This document shows, piece by piece, positions 19,654 through 32,338 of a stretch of 32,500 nt of DNA. Position numbers and translations under genes: made by a program. Origin of the DNA: Cryptomeria japonica. Its lineage: Eukaryota > Streptophyta > Pinopsida > Cupressales > Cupressaceae. The stretch lies in NCBI RefSeq assembly GCF_030272615.1, contig NW_026729180.1, positions 65,001-97,500 on the forward strand. The letters are read 5' to 3'. The notes beneath the pieces are model-generated. The model searched no databases. It had not been told where the DNA came from and saw only the letters and a program-made list of their open reading frames with translations. How positions within the stretch are numbered: position 1 is the stretch's first letter; each line of letters opens with the position of its first letter.

Positions 19654-20096
19654 AGTTTTTCGCCGGGCATCGCAATGCTATTTGAATAAACCTTTTGCCC
19701 GTTTGCGTTCTCGTCGGGGCCGGGCCGGGCCGGGGTGCGCTGCCCGCACTACCGCGCGCGCGGGGGGCGACACCGAGCGCGCACCCGAGGCGCCCCGAGC
19801 ACACAGGCCACGGTGCAACCCGGGCGTTGTGCGCGCACCCCGGTGCGCCCGAGGTGCTGCGCGCGCACCCAGGTGAAATCGGTGTGCACCTCGGCCAGTG
19901 CGCGCTCGGTCGAGTCGCGCACGTTGGCCAAGGTGCACGGTGATGTTTCTTACTCTAAGGTTCCGCACCAGACGCCCGGGACAGGTGAGCGAAGCTGGGC
20001 GGGGCCGGGTGCGCGGCCGGGGCAGGTGCACGCAGCTGGAGAGAGCTTTGGAGCACACTTCGGAGCGCACCAATGATGCGCTCCATTCAAAAGTTT

Positions 20097-23000
20097 CCTG
20101 AAAAGGCAAAAAAAGTTGAGATTATAGAATTTCCCACTTGAGAGATTGTAAAAAAAAAAAATTTAAAATGAAGGAAACGCGGGTGCCAAGGTGTGCGCAG
20201 CCCAGCCAAGGTGTGCGCACCAAGGCGCCCACCCTGGCGAAGGTGCACGCAAGGTGCGCACCCGAGGCAAACCGGACAATTAACCCAACTTTCGACTTCG
20301 CGCGCACCTTGGAGCGCACTTCGGAGCGCTCCTTGGTGCGCACCAATCTTGGGCACCTCGGAGTGCACCATGGCGCCCACCAAGGTGCGCACCCGGGGCA
20401 AACCGAGCTCCGACTTCGTGCGCACCTTGGAGCGCACGAAAGGTGCGCACCATGGCGCCCACCAAGGTGCGCAGCCCAGCCAAGGCGTGCGCATCAAGGT
20501 GCGCACCCTGGCGAAGGTGCGCACCCGGGGCAAACCGAGCTCCGACTTCGTGCGCACCTTGGAGCGCACAAAAGGTGCGCAACCCAGCCAAGGTGTGCGC
20601 ACCCCGGTCAAACCGAGCTCCGAATCGTGCGCACCAGAGGTGCACGCCATCGTGCGCACCTTGGAGCACACTTCGGAGCCCTCCTTGGTGCGCGCCGATG
20701 TTGCGCACCTCGGAGCGCACCCGGGGAAAACAATGCAATTAACCCGACTTTCGACTTCGTGGGCACCTCGGAGCGCTCTCGGGTTCGCACCTCGGAGCAC
20801 ACCGAGGTGCGCACCTTTGATGCGCTGCCTTCACCAATTTCCAGAAAAGGCAAGAAAACATTGAGAAGGTGTGCGCACCGAGGTGCCCACCCTGGCGAAG
20901 GTGCACGCGAGGTGCGCACCCGGGGCAAACCGGGCTCCGACTTCGTGCACGCCGCACCTTGGAGCACACTTCGGAGCGCTCCTTGGTGCGCACCAGGGCG
21001 CGCAACCCAGCCGAGGTGCCCACCCCGGCGAAGGTGCACGCGAGGTGCGCACCCGGGGCAAACCGGGCTCCGACTTCGTGCACGCCATGGTGCCCACCGC
21101 GGCGAAGGTGCACGCGAGGTGCGCACCCGGGGCAAACCGGGCTCCGACTTCGTGCACGCCGCACCTTGGAGCACACTTCGGAGCGCTCCTTGGTGCGCAC
21201 CATGGTGCCCACCAGGGCGCGCAACCCCGCCGAAGGTGCACGCGAGGTGCGCACCCGGGGCAAACCGGGCTCCGACTTCGTGCACGCCGCACCTTGGAGC
21301 ACACTTCGGAGCGCTCCTTGGTGCGCACCATGGTGCCCACCAGGGCGCGCAACCCCGCCGAAGGTGCACGCGAGGTGCGCACCCGGGGCAAACCGGGCTC
21401 CGACTTCGTGCACGCCATGGTGCGCACCGCGGCGAAGGTGCGCACCCGGGGCAAACCGGGCTCCGACTTCGTGCACGCCGCACCTTGGAGCACACTTCGG
21501 AGCGCTCCTTGGTGCGCACCAGGGCGCGCAACCCAGCCGAGGTGCCCACCCCGGCGAAGGTGCACGCGAGGTGCGTACCCGGGGCAAACCGGGCTCCGAC
21601 TTCGTGCACGCCGCACCTTGGAGCACACTTCGGAGCGCTCCTTGGTGCGCACCATGGTGCCCACCAGGCCGCGCAACCCAGCCAAGGTGTGCGCACCAAG
21701 GTGCACGCGAGGTGCGCACCCGGGGCAAACCGGGGTCCGACTTCGTGCACGCCGCACCTTGGAGCACACATCGGGGCGCTCCCGGGTTCGCACCGGCGTT
21801 GCGCACCGTGGTGGGCACCTCGGAGCACACCAAGGTGGGCAGCGAGGTGCGCACCTTTGATGCGATGCCTTCACTAATTTCCATAAAAGGCAAAAAAAAA
21901 ACGAGATTTTAAAATTTCCGTTTTGAAAGATAGTGAGAAAAAGGGAATGCTGGTGCCATCTTGAGCCCGCCCTGGTGCGCAGCCCAGCCAAGGTGTGCGC
22001 ACCAAGGTGCCCACCCTGGCGAAGGTGCGCGCCCGGGCAATTAATCCAACTTCCAACTTCGCGCGCGCCAGGGTGGGAGCGCACCCAACAACCGGGCCTG
22101 GGAAGAGCCAATGCGAGAAACCCCACCAAACGCTCTGACAAAAAAAGAGGGGGCGCTCCAGTAACCCCGCTTCGGAGCGCACCCTGGGCAAACCCAGCCA
22201 AGGTGCCCACCCCGGCCAAGGTGCAGGCGAGGTGCGCACCCGGGGCAAACCGGGCTCCGACAACGTGCACGCCGCACCTTGGAGCACACTTCGTAGCGCT
22301 CCCGGGTGCGCACCTCAGAGCACACCAAGGTGGGCAGCGAGGTGCGCACCTTTGATGCGCTGCCTTCACTAATTTCCAGAAAAGGCAAAAAAAAAAGGAG
22401 ATTTTAAAATTTCCGTTTTGAAAGATAGTGAAAAAAACGGAACGCGCGTGCCATCTTGAGCCCGCCCTGGTGCGCAGCCCAGGTAAGGTGCCCACCCTGG
22501 CAAAGGTGCGCACCCGGGCAATTAACCCTACTTCCGACTTCGTGCGCGCCAGGGTGGCAACCGGGCCTCGGAAGAGCCAATGCGAGAAACCCCACCAAAC
22601 GCTCCGACAAAAAAAGAGGCGGCGCTCCAATAACCCCGCTTCGGAGCGCAGCCGGGGCAAACCCAGCCAAGGTGCCCACCCCGACGAAGGTGCACGCGAG
22701 GTGCGCACCCGGGGCAAACCGGGCTCCGACAACGTGCACGCAGCACCTTGGAGCACACTTCGAAGCACTCCCGGGTGCCCACCGGCGTTGCGCACCGTGG
22801 TGGGCAGCGAGGTGCGCACCTTTGATGCGCTGCCTTCACTAATTTCCAGAAAAAGGCAAAAAAAAATGAGATTTTAAAATTTCCGTTTTGAAAGATAGTG
22901 AAAAAAAAGGAACGCGGGTGCCATCTTGAGCCCGCCCTGGTGCGCAGCCCAGGCAAGGCATGCGCACCAAGGTGCCCACCCGAGGTGCACACCCGGGGCA

Positions 23001-26000
23001 AACCGGGCTCCGACTTCGTGCAGGCCGCACCTTGGAGCACACTTCGGAGCGCTCCTTGGTGCGCACCATGGTGCCCACCAGGGCGCGCAACCCAGCCAAG
23101 GTCTGCACACCAAGGTGCCCACCCCGGCGAAGGTGCACGCGAGGTGCGCACCCGGGGCAAACCGGGCTCCGACTTCGTGCACGCCATGGTGCCCACCGCG
23201 GCGAAGGTGCACGCGAGGTGCGCACCCGGGGCAAACCGGGCTCCGACTTCGTGCACGCCGCACCTTGGAGCACACTTCGGAGCGCTCCTTGGTGCGCACC
23301 ATGGTGCCCACCAGGGCGCGCAACCCAGCCAAGGTGTGCGCACCAAGGTGCACGCGAGGTGCGCACCCGGGGCAAACCGGGGTCCGACTTCGTGCACGCC
23401 GCACCTTGGAGCACACATCGGAGCGCTCCCAGGTTCGCACCAGCGTTGCGCACCTTTGATGCGCTGCCTTCACTAATTTCCAGAAAAGGCAAAAAAAAAC
23501 GAGATTTTAAAATTTCCGTTCTGAAAGATAGTGAAAAAAACGGAACGCGGGTGCCATCTTGAGCCCTTCCTGGTGCGCAGCCCAGGCAAGTTGTGCGCAC
23601 CAAGGTGCCCACCCTGGCGGAGGTGCGCGCCCGGGGCAATCCGGGCTCCGACTTCGTGCACTGCATGGTGCCCACCAAGGCGCGCAACCCAGCCAAGGTG
23701 CCCACCGCAGCGAAGGTGCACGCGAGGTGCGCACCCGAGGTGCACACCCGGGGCAAACCGGGCTCCGACTTCGTGCACGCCGCACCTTGGAGCACACTTC
23801 AGAGCGCTCCTTGGTGCGCACCAAGGCGCGCAACCCAGCCGAGGTGCCCACCCCGGCGAAGGTGCACGCGAGGTGCGCACCCGGGGCAAACCGGGCTCCG
23901 ACTTCGTGCACGCCATGGTGCCCACCGCGGCGAAGGTGCGCACCCGGGGCAAACCGGGCTCCGACTTCGTGCACGCCGCACCTTGGAGCACACTTCGGAG
24001 CGCTCCTTGGTGCGCACCATGGTGCCCACCAGGCCGCGCAACCCAGCCAAGGTGTGCGCACCAAGGTGCACGCGAGGTGCGCACCCGGGGCAAACCGGGG
24101 TCCGACTTCGTGCACGCCGCACCTTGGAGCACACATCGGGGCGCTCCCGGGTTCGCACCGGCGTTGCGCACCGTGGTGGGCACCTCGGAGCACACCAAGG
24201 TGGGCAGCGAGGTGCGCACCTTTGATGCGATGCCTTCACTAATTTCCATAAAAGGCAAAAAAAAAACGAGATTTTAAAATTTCCGTTTTGAAAGATAGTG
24301 AGAAAAAGGGAATGCTGGTGCCATCTTGAGCCCGCCCTGGTGCGCAGCCCAGCCAAGGTTTGCGCACCAAGGTGCCCACCCTGGCGAAGGTGCGCGCCCG
24401 GGCAATTAACCCAACTTCCAACTTCGCGCGCGCCAGGGTGGGAGCGCACCCAACAACCGGGCCTGGGAAGAGCCAATGCGAGAAACCCCACCAAACTCTC
24501 TGACAAAAAAAGAGGGGGCGCTCCAGTAACCCCGCTTCGGAGCGCACCCTGGGCAAACCCAGCCAAGGTGCCCACCCCGGCCAAGGTGCAGGCGAGGTGC
24601 GCACCCGGGGCAAACCGGGCTCCGACAACGTGCACGCCGCACCTTGGAGCACACTTCGTAGCGCTCCCGGGTGCGCACCTCAGAGCACACCAAGGTGGGC
24701 AGCGAGGTGCGCACCTTTGATGCGCTGCCTTCACTAATTTCCAGAAAAGGCAAAAAAAAAAGGAGATTTTAAAATTTCCGTTTTGAAAGATAGTGAAAAA
24801 AACGGAACGCGCGTGCCATCTTGAGCCCGCCCTGGTGCGCAGCCCAGGTAAGGTGCCACCCTGGCAAAGGTGCGCACCCGGGCAATTAACCCTACTTCCG
24901 ACTTCGTGCGCGCCAGGGTGGCAACCGGGCCTCGGAAGAGCCAATGCGAGAAACCCCACCAAACGCTCCGACAAAAAAAGAGGCGGCGCTCCAATAACCC
25001 CGCTTCGGAGCGCAGCCGGGGCAAACCAAGCCAAGGTGCCCACCCCGACGAAGGTGCACGCGAGGTGCGCACCCGGGGCAAACCGGGCTCCGACAACGTG
25101 CACGCAGCACCTTGGAGCACACTTCGAAGCACTCCCGGGTGCCCACCGGCGTTGCGCACCGTGGTGGGCAGCGAGGTGCGCACCTTTGATGCGCTGCCTT
25201 CACTAATTTCCAGAAAAAGGCAAAAAAAAATGAGATTTTAAAATTTCCGTTTTGAAAGATAGTGAAAAAAAAGGAACGCGGGTGCCATCTTGAGCCCGCC
25301 CTGGTGCGCAGCCCAGGCAAGGCATGCGCACCAAGGTGCCCACCCGAGGTGCACACCCGGGGCAAACCGGGCTCCGACTTCGTGCAGGCCGCACCTTGGA
25401 GCACACTTCGGAGCGCTCCTTGGTGCGCACCATGGTGCCCACCAGGGCGCACCCGAGGCAAACCGGGCTCCGACTTCGTGCACGCCGCACCTTGGAGCAC
25501 ACATCGGAGCGCTCCCAGGTTCGCACCAGCGTTGCGCACCTTTGATGCGCTGCCTTCACTAATTTCCAGAAAAGGCAAAAAAAAACGATATTTTAAAATT
25601 TCCGTTCTGAAAGATAGTGAAAAAAACGGAACGCGGGTGCCATCTTGAGCCCTTCCTGATGCGCAGCCCAGGCAAGTTGTGCGCACCAAGGTGCCCACCC
25701 TGGCGGAGGTGCGCGCCCGGGGCAAACCGGGCTCCGACTTCGTGCACTGCATGGTGCCCACCAAGGCGCGCAACCCAGCCAAGGTGCCCACCGCAGCGAA
25801 GGTGCACGCGAGGTGCGCACCCGAGGTGCACACCCGGGGCAAACCGGGCTCCGACTTCGTGCACGCCGCACCTTGGAGCACACTTCAGAGCGCTCCTTGG
25901 TACGCACCAGGGCGCGCAACCCAGCCAAGGTGCTCACCCCGGCGAAGGTGCACGCGAGGTGCGCACCCGGGGCAAACCGGGCTCGGACTTCGTGCACGCC

Positions 26001-26211
26001 GCACCTTGGAGCACACATCGGAGCGCTCCCGGGTTCGCACCAGCATTGCGCACCTTTGATGCGCTGCCTTCACTAATTTCCAGAAAAGGCAAAAAAAAGA
26101 AAAAAATGAGATTTTAAAATTTCCGTTTTGAAAGATAGTGAAAAAAACGGAACGCGGGTGCCATCTTGAGCCCGCCCTGGTGTGCAGCCCAGGCAAGTTG
26201 TGCGCACCAAG
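20097..26211. repeat. GGTGCGCACC-rich sub-repeat array of macro-repeat copy 2
   Basis: A/T-rich anchors lie at 20827, 21867, 22362, 22832, 23466, 24232, 24727, 25196, 25552 and 26066, the same series as in copy 1. The short 63-bp module at about 21408-21470 is present here and missing from copy 3. No gene is supported. Confidence 0.93.
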
Positions 26212-26732
26212 GCACCCACCCTGGCCAAGGTGGGTCACGGGGTGGGTCCTAGGGTGGGTAACGGGGTGGGTACTAAGGTGCGTGCCAAGGTGGGTCATAG
26301 GGTGGGTGCCAAGGTGGGCACCAGGGTGGGTGTGCACCAACCCTAGCCAGGGTAGGTCACGGGGTGGTTGTCGGGGTGGGCGTCAAGGAGCCAAGGTGGG
26401 TGGCAAGTAGCCAAGTTGCGTGCCAAGGTGGGTGTCGGGGTGGGTGCCAAGGATCCAAGGTGGGTGCCAAGGAACCAAGGTGGGTGTCTGGGTGGGTGCC
26501 GAGGTGGGAGCCAGGGTGGGTCCCAAGGTGAGTGCAAAGGTGGGTGCCAGGGTCAAGGTGAGTGCCAATGTGGGTTCCAAGGTGCCAGGGTCAGGGTGAG
26601 TGCCAATGTGGGTTCAAAGGTGCTAAGTTGGGTGCGAGGTTGGGTGCGAGGGTGGGTGGGTGCCAAGGTGTGCTAGGTGGAAGCCCGGGTGGGTCGGCAT
26701 CCCATGGGTGTCGAGTTGGGTGCCTGATGGGT

Positions 26733-27079
26733 GCTTCTTGTCAAGTTTTAGTCGTCGGGACTCATTTCGAGCCTTAGAGGTCGTTTCTTGTCCGGTTGCC
26801 CTGTCTTCGACCTGGGAACCCAATTTTGGTCCTCGGGTCCCATTTTTTTTTGTCTCGCATCCCACTTTTGGCCTGTGGCCTTTTCGGGGTCGATTCTCGT
26901 TTTGGGCATCAGAGCATGTTTCTTCTCCTAAAACCCAATATTTGTTTATTAAGTCTCGGAACACATTTTTGTTCTCGTGGACCCATCATGGGTCTTGGAA
27001 CGCATTTGTGGTCCTTGGGTCCCATTTTGCATCCCGAAACTTGTGTTTTGGTGCTTGATCCCTATTTTGGGTGCCCACC
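26733..27079. repeat. T-rich degenerate block upstream of 5S, copy 3
   Basis: This is the third copy of the block described at 10860-11206, with no gene and no difference that I could see. Confidence 0.7.
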
Positions 27080-27466
27080 TTGCACCAAGTGCGCACCCGG
27101 GGCAAACCGAGCGCCTTGGTGCACCGGGGCAAGATCGAGCGTGCACCCGAGGCGCCCCGAACATGCACCAAGGTGCACTCGGCCCACATGTGAGCGCAGG
27201 TCGTTGCGCCCGAGGTGGTGTGTGGGCACCGCGTTGCAGACGGGACACTGCACGCACACGACGCCCCCTACAGGTGCACGCACGTAGGCCGGGCCGGGTG
27301 CACACCCGACGCCCTAGCAAGGTGCGCGCACCCGGGCAGGGCTCACACTTGGCGAACGGGGCGCACTTCGCGAGGGAGGGTGTGCACCTCGACGGGGGTG
27401 GGTGGCCAGGGTGGATTCGCACGTGGGTCGCGGTTTGCTAAGTACACACTGCGACAAGCTCATAAC

Positions 27467-27586
27467 GGGTGCGATCATACCAGCGTTAGTGCACCGGATC
27501 CCATCAGAACTCCGCAGTTAAGCGCGCTTGGGCCGGAGTAGTACTGGGATGGGTGACCTCCCGGGAAGTCCCGGTGTTGCACCCTT
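27467..27586 (+). rRNA. 5S rRNA: 5S ribosomal RNA gene, copy 3
   Basis: This third 5S gene lies 7937 bp from copy 2. Its body is identical to copy 2 by eye, including G at base 19 (27485). The closing stem, internal control region and terminator are intact. A single change in the upstream flank (GGCCAGGG near 27405 instead of GGCCGGGG) separates the two copies. It is likely functional even though the sub-repeats behind it are rearranged. Confidence 0.98.
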
Positions 27587-27590
27587 TTTT
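27585..27590 (+). terminator. Polymerase III terminator of 5S copy 3
   Basis: Six T follow the closing stem, with a further T run after AG. Confidence 0.92.
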
Positions 27591-28033
27591 AGTTTTTCGC
27601 CGGGCATCGCAATGCTATTTGAATAAACCTTTTGCCCGTTTGCGTTCTCGTCGGGGCCGGGCCGGGCCGGGGTGCGCTGCCCGCACTACCGCGCGCGCGG
27701 GGGGCGACACCGAGCGCGCACCCGAGGCGCCCCGAGCACACAGGCCACGGTGCAACCCGGGCGTTGTGCGCGCACCCCGGTGCGCCCGAGGTGCTGCGCG
27801 CGCACCCAGGTGAAATCGGTGTGCACCTCGGCCAGTGCGCGCTCGGTCGAGTCGCGCACGTTGGCCAAGGTGCACGGTGATGTTTCTTACTCTAAGGTTC
27901 CGCACCAGACGCCCGGGACAGGTGAGCGAAGCTGGGCGGGGCCGGGTGCGCGGCCGGGGCAGGTGCACGCAGCTGGAGAGAGCTTTGGAGCACACTTCGG
28001 AGCGCACCAATGATGCGCTCCATTCAAAAGTTT

Positions 28034-31000
28034 CCTGAAAAGGCAAAAAAAGTTGAGATTATAGAATTTCCCACTTGAGAGATTGTAAAAAAAAAAAATT
28101 TAAAATGAAGGAAACGCGGGTGCCAAGGTGTGCGCAGCCCAGCCAAGGTGTGCGCACCAAGGCGCCCACCCTGGCGAAGGTGCACGCAAGGTGCGCACCC
28201 GAGGCAAACCGGACAATTAACCCAACTTTCGACTTCGCGCGCACCTTGGAGCGCACTTCGGAGCGCTCCTTGGTGCGCACCAATCTTGGGCACCTCGGAG
28301 TGCACCATGGCGCCCACCAAGGTGCGCACCCGGGGCAAACCGAGCTCCGACTTCGTGCGCACCTTGGAGCGCACGAAAGGTGCGCACCATGGCGCCCACC
28401 AAGGTGCGCAGCCCAGCCAAGGCGTGCGCATCAAGGTGCGCACCCTGGCGAAGGTGCGCACCCGGGGCAAACCGAGCTCCGACTTCGTGCGCACCTTGGA
28501 GCGCACAAAAGGTGCGCAACCCAGCCAAGGTGTGCGCACCCCGGTCAAACCGAGCTCCGAATCGTGCGCACCAGAGGTGCACGCCATCGTGCGCACCTTG
28601 GAGCACACTTCGGAGCCCTCCTTGGTGCGCGCCGATGTTGCGCACCTCGGAGCGCACCCGGGGAAAACAATGCAATTAACCCGACTTTCGACTTCGTGGG
28701 CACCTCGGAGCGCTCTCGGGTTCGCACCTCGGAGCACACCGAGGTGCGCACCTTTGATGCGCTGCCTTCACCAATTTCCAGAAAAGGCAAGAAAACATTG
28801 AGAAGGTGTGCGCACCGAGGTGCCCACCCTGGCGAAGGTGCACGCGAGGTGCGCACCCGGGGCAAACCGGGCTCCGACTTCGTGCACGCCGCACCTTGGA
28901 GCACACTTCGGAGCGCTCCTTGGTGCGCACCAGGGCGCGCAACCCAGCCGAGGTGCCCACCCCGGCGAAGGTGCACGCGAGGTGCGCACCCGGGGCAAAC
29001 CGGGCTCCGACTTCGTGCACGCCATGGTGCCCACCGCGGCGAAGGTGCACGCGAGGTGCGCACCCGGGGCAAACCGGGCTCCGACTTCGTGCACGCTGCA
29101 CCTTGGAGCACACTTCGGAGCGCTCCTTGGTGCGCACCATGGTGCCCACCAGGGCGCGCAACCCCGCCGAAGGTGCACGCGAGGTGCGCACCCGGGGCAA
29201 ACCGGGCTCCGACTTCGTGCACGCCGCACCTTGGAGCACACTTCGGAGCGCTCCTTGGTGCGCACCATGGTGCCCACCAGGGCGCGCAACCCCGCCGAAG
29301 GTGCACGCGAGGTGCGCACCCGGGGCAAACCGGGCTCCGACTTCGTGCACGCCGCACCTTGGAGCACACTTCGGAGCGCTCCTTGGTGCGCACCAGGGCG
29401 CGCAACCCAGCCGAGGTGCCCACCCCGGCGAAGGTGCACGCGAGGTGCGTACCCGGGGCAAACCGGGCTCCGACTTCGTGCACGCCGCACCTTGGAGCAC
29501 ACTTCGGAGCGCTCCTTGGTGCGCACCATGGTGCCCACCAGGCCGCGCAACCCAGCCAAGGTGTGCGCACCAAGGTGCACGCGAGGTGCGCACCCGGGGC
29601 AAACCGGGGTCCGACTTCGTGCACGCCGCACCTTGGAGCACACATCGGGGCGCTCCCGGGTTCGCACCGGCGTTGCGCACCGTGGTGGGCACCTCGGAGC
29701 ACACCAAGGTGGGCAGCGAGGTGCGCACCTTTGATGCGATGCCTTCACTAATTTCCATAAAAGGCAAAAAAAAAACGAGATTTTAAAATTTCCGTTTTGA
29801 AAGATAGTGAGAAAAAGGGAATGCTGGTGCCATCTTGAGCCCGCCCTGGTGCGCAGCCCAGCCAAGGTGTGCGCACCAAGGTGCCCACCCTGGCGAAGGT
29901 GCGCGCCCGGGCAATTAACCCAACTTCCAACTTCGCGCGCGCCAGGGTGGGAGCGCACCCAACAACCGGGCCTGGGAAGAGCCAATGCGAGAAACCCCAC
30001 CAAACGCTCTGACAAAAAAAGAGGGGGCGCTCCAGTAACCCCGCTTCGGAGCGCACCCTGGGCAAACCCAGCCAAGGTGCCCACCCCGGCCAAGGTGCAG
30101 GCGAGGTGCGCACCCGGGGCAAACCGGGCTCCGACAACGTGCACGCCGCACCTTGGAGCACACTTCGTAGCGCTCCCGGGTGCGCACCTCAGAGCACACC
30201 AAGGTGGGCAGCGAGGTGCGCACCTTTGATGCGCTGCCTTCACTAATTTCCAGAAAAGGCAAAAAAAAAAGGAGATTTTAAAATTTCCGTTTTGAAAGAT
30301 AGTGAAAAAAACGGAACGCGCGTGCCATCTTGAGCCCGCCCTGGTGCGCAGCCCAGGTAAGGTGCCCACCCTGGCAAAGGTGCGCACCCGGGCAATTAAC
30401 CCTACTTCCGACTTCGTGCGCGCCAGGGTGGCAACCGGGCCTCGGAAGAGCCAATGCGAGAAACCCCACCAAACGCTCCGACAAAAAAAGAGGCGGCGCT
30501 CCAATAACCCCGCTTCGGAGCGCAGCCGGGGCAAACCCAGCCAAGGTGCCCACCCCGACGAAGGTGCACGCGAGGTGCGCACCCGGGGCAAACCGGGCTC
30601 CGACAACGTGCACGCAGCACCTTGGAGCACACTTCGAAGCACTCCCGGGTGCCCACCGGCGTTGCGCACCGTGGTGGGCAGCGAGGTGCGCACCTTTGAT
30701 GCGCTGCCTTCACTAATTTCCAGAAAAAGGCAAAAAAAAATGAGATTTTAAAATTTCCGTTTTGAAAGATAGTGAAAAAAACGGAACGCGCGTGCCATCT
30801 TGAGCCCGCCCTGGTGCGCAGCCCAGGTAAGGTGCCCACCCTGGCAAAGGTGCGCACCCGGGCAATTAACCCTACTTCCGACTTCGTGCGCGCCAGGGTG
30901 GCAACCGGGCCTCGGAAGAGCCAATGCGAGAAACCCCACCAAACGCTCCGACAAAAAAAGAGGCGGCGCTCCAATAACCCCGCTTCGGAGCGCAGCCGGG

Positions 31001-32338
31001 GCAAACCCAGCCAAGGTGCCCACCCCGACGAAGGTGCACGCGAGGTGCGCACCCGGGGCAAACCGGGCTCCGACAACGTGCACGCAGCACCTTGGAGCAC
31101 ACTTCGAAGCACTCCCGGGTGCCCACCGGCGTTGCGCACCGTGGTGGGCAGCGAGGTGCGCACCTTTGATGCGCTGCCTTCACTAATTTCCAGAAAAAGG
31201 CAAAAAAAAATGAGATTTTAAAATTTCCGTTTTGAAAGATAGTGAAAAAAAAGGAACGCGGGTGCCATCTTGAGCCCGCCCTGGTGCGCAGCCCAGGCAA
31301 GGCATGCGCACCAAGGTGCCCACCCGAGGTGCACACCCGGGGCAAACCGGGCTCCGACTTCGTGCAGGCCGCACCTTGGAGCACACTTCGGAGCGCTCCT
31401 TGGTGCGCACCATGGTGCCCACCAGGGCGCGCAACCCAGCCAAGGTCTGCACACCAAGGTGCCCACCCCGGCGAAGGTGCACGCGAGGTGCGCACCCGGG
31501 GCAAACCGGGCTCCGACTTCGTGCACGCCATGGTGCCCACCGCGGCGAAGGTGCACGCGAGGTGCGCACCCGGGGCAAACCGGGCTCCGACTTCGTGCAC
31601 GCCGCACCTTGGAGCACACTTCGGAGCGCTCCTTGGTGCGCACCATGGTGCCCACCAGGGCGCGCAACCCAGCCAAGGTGTGCGCACCAAGGTGCACGCG
31701 AGGTGCGCACCCGGGGCAAACCGGGGTCCGACTTCGTGCACGCCGCACCTTGGAGCACACATCGGAGCGCTCCCAGGTTCGCACCAGCGTTGCGCACCTT
31801 TGATGCGCTGCCTTCACTAATTTCCAGAAAAGGCAAAAAAAAACGAGATTTTAAAATTTCCGTTCTGAAAGATAGTGAAAAAAACGGAACGCGGGTGCCA
31901 TCTTGAGCCCTTCCTGGTGCGCAGCCCAGGCAAGTTGTGCGCACCAAGGTGCCCACCCTGGCGGAGGTGCGCGCCCGGGGCAATCCGGGCTCCGACTTCG
32001 TGCACTGCATGGTGCCCACCAAGGCGCGCAACCCAGCCAAGGTGCCCACCGCAGCGAAGGTGCACGCGAGGTGCGCACCCGAGGTGCACACCCGGGGCAA
32101 ACCGGGCTCCGACTTCGTGCACGCCGCACCTTGGAGCACACTTCAGAGCGCTCCTTGGTGCGCACCAGGGCGCGCAACCCAACCAAGGTCTGCACACCAA
32201 GGTGCTCACCCCGGCGAAGGTGCACGCGAGGTGCGCACCCGGGGCAAACCGGGCTCGGACTTCGTGCACGCCGCACCTTGGAGCACACATCGGAGCGCTC
32301 CCGGGTTCGCACCAGCATTGCGCACCTTTGATGCGCTC
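28034..32338. repeat. GGTGCGCACC-rich sub-repeat array of macro-repeat copy 3
   Basis: A/T-rich anchors lie at 28764, 29741, 30236, 30706, 31176 and 31810. The 470-bp intervals 30236-30706-31176 reveal the extra tandem copy. The second 2.36-kb half seen in copies 1 and 2 is mostly absent. No gene is supported. Confidence 0.9.
30270..31210. repeat. 470-bp sub-repeat duplicated in tandem
   Basis: Two adjacent copies, about 30270-30740 and 30740-31210, appear identical. Macro-repeats 1 and 2 have a single copy at this place (about 14462-14932 and 22398-22868). The duplication breakpoints fall inside the A/T-rich anchor. Confidence 0.9.

Larger units (their letters stand above)
18275..26211 (+). 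repeat. 5S rDNA macro-repeat, copy 2 (7937 bp)
   Basis: It has the same order as copy 1 and nearly the same sequence: minisatellite 18275-18795, T-rich block 18796-19142, upstream flank 19143-19529, 5S gene, downstream flank to 20096, sub-repeats 20097-26211. Relative to copy 1 there is a 2-bp insertion near 23436 and one base fewer in an A tract near 24259. It shares with copy 3 most bases that differ from copy 1. Confidence 0.95.
26212..32338 (+). repeat. 5S rDNA macro-repeat, copy 3 (rearranged and truncated)
   Basis: It follows copy 2 closely to about 29340, where one 63-bp module is missing. A 470-bp sub-repeat is then duplicated in tandem (about 30270-30740 and 30740-31210). At about 32160-32200 the sequence jumps from the equivalent of 23820 to the equivalent of about 25920 in copy 2, a deletion of about 2.1 kb between similar modules. 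It leaves the array at about 32338, where an anchor that should read GATGCGCTGCCTTCAC reads GATGCGCTCCAATAACCCC instead. Confidence 0.9.
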
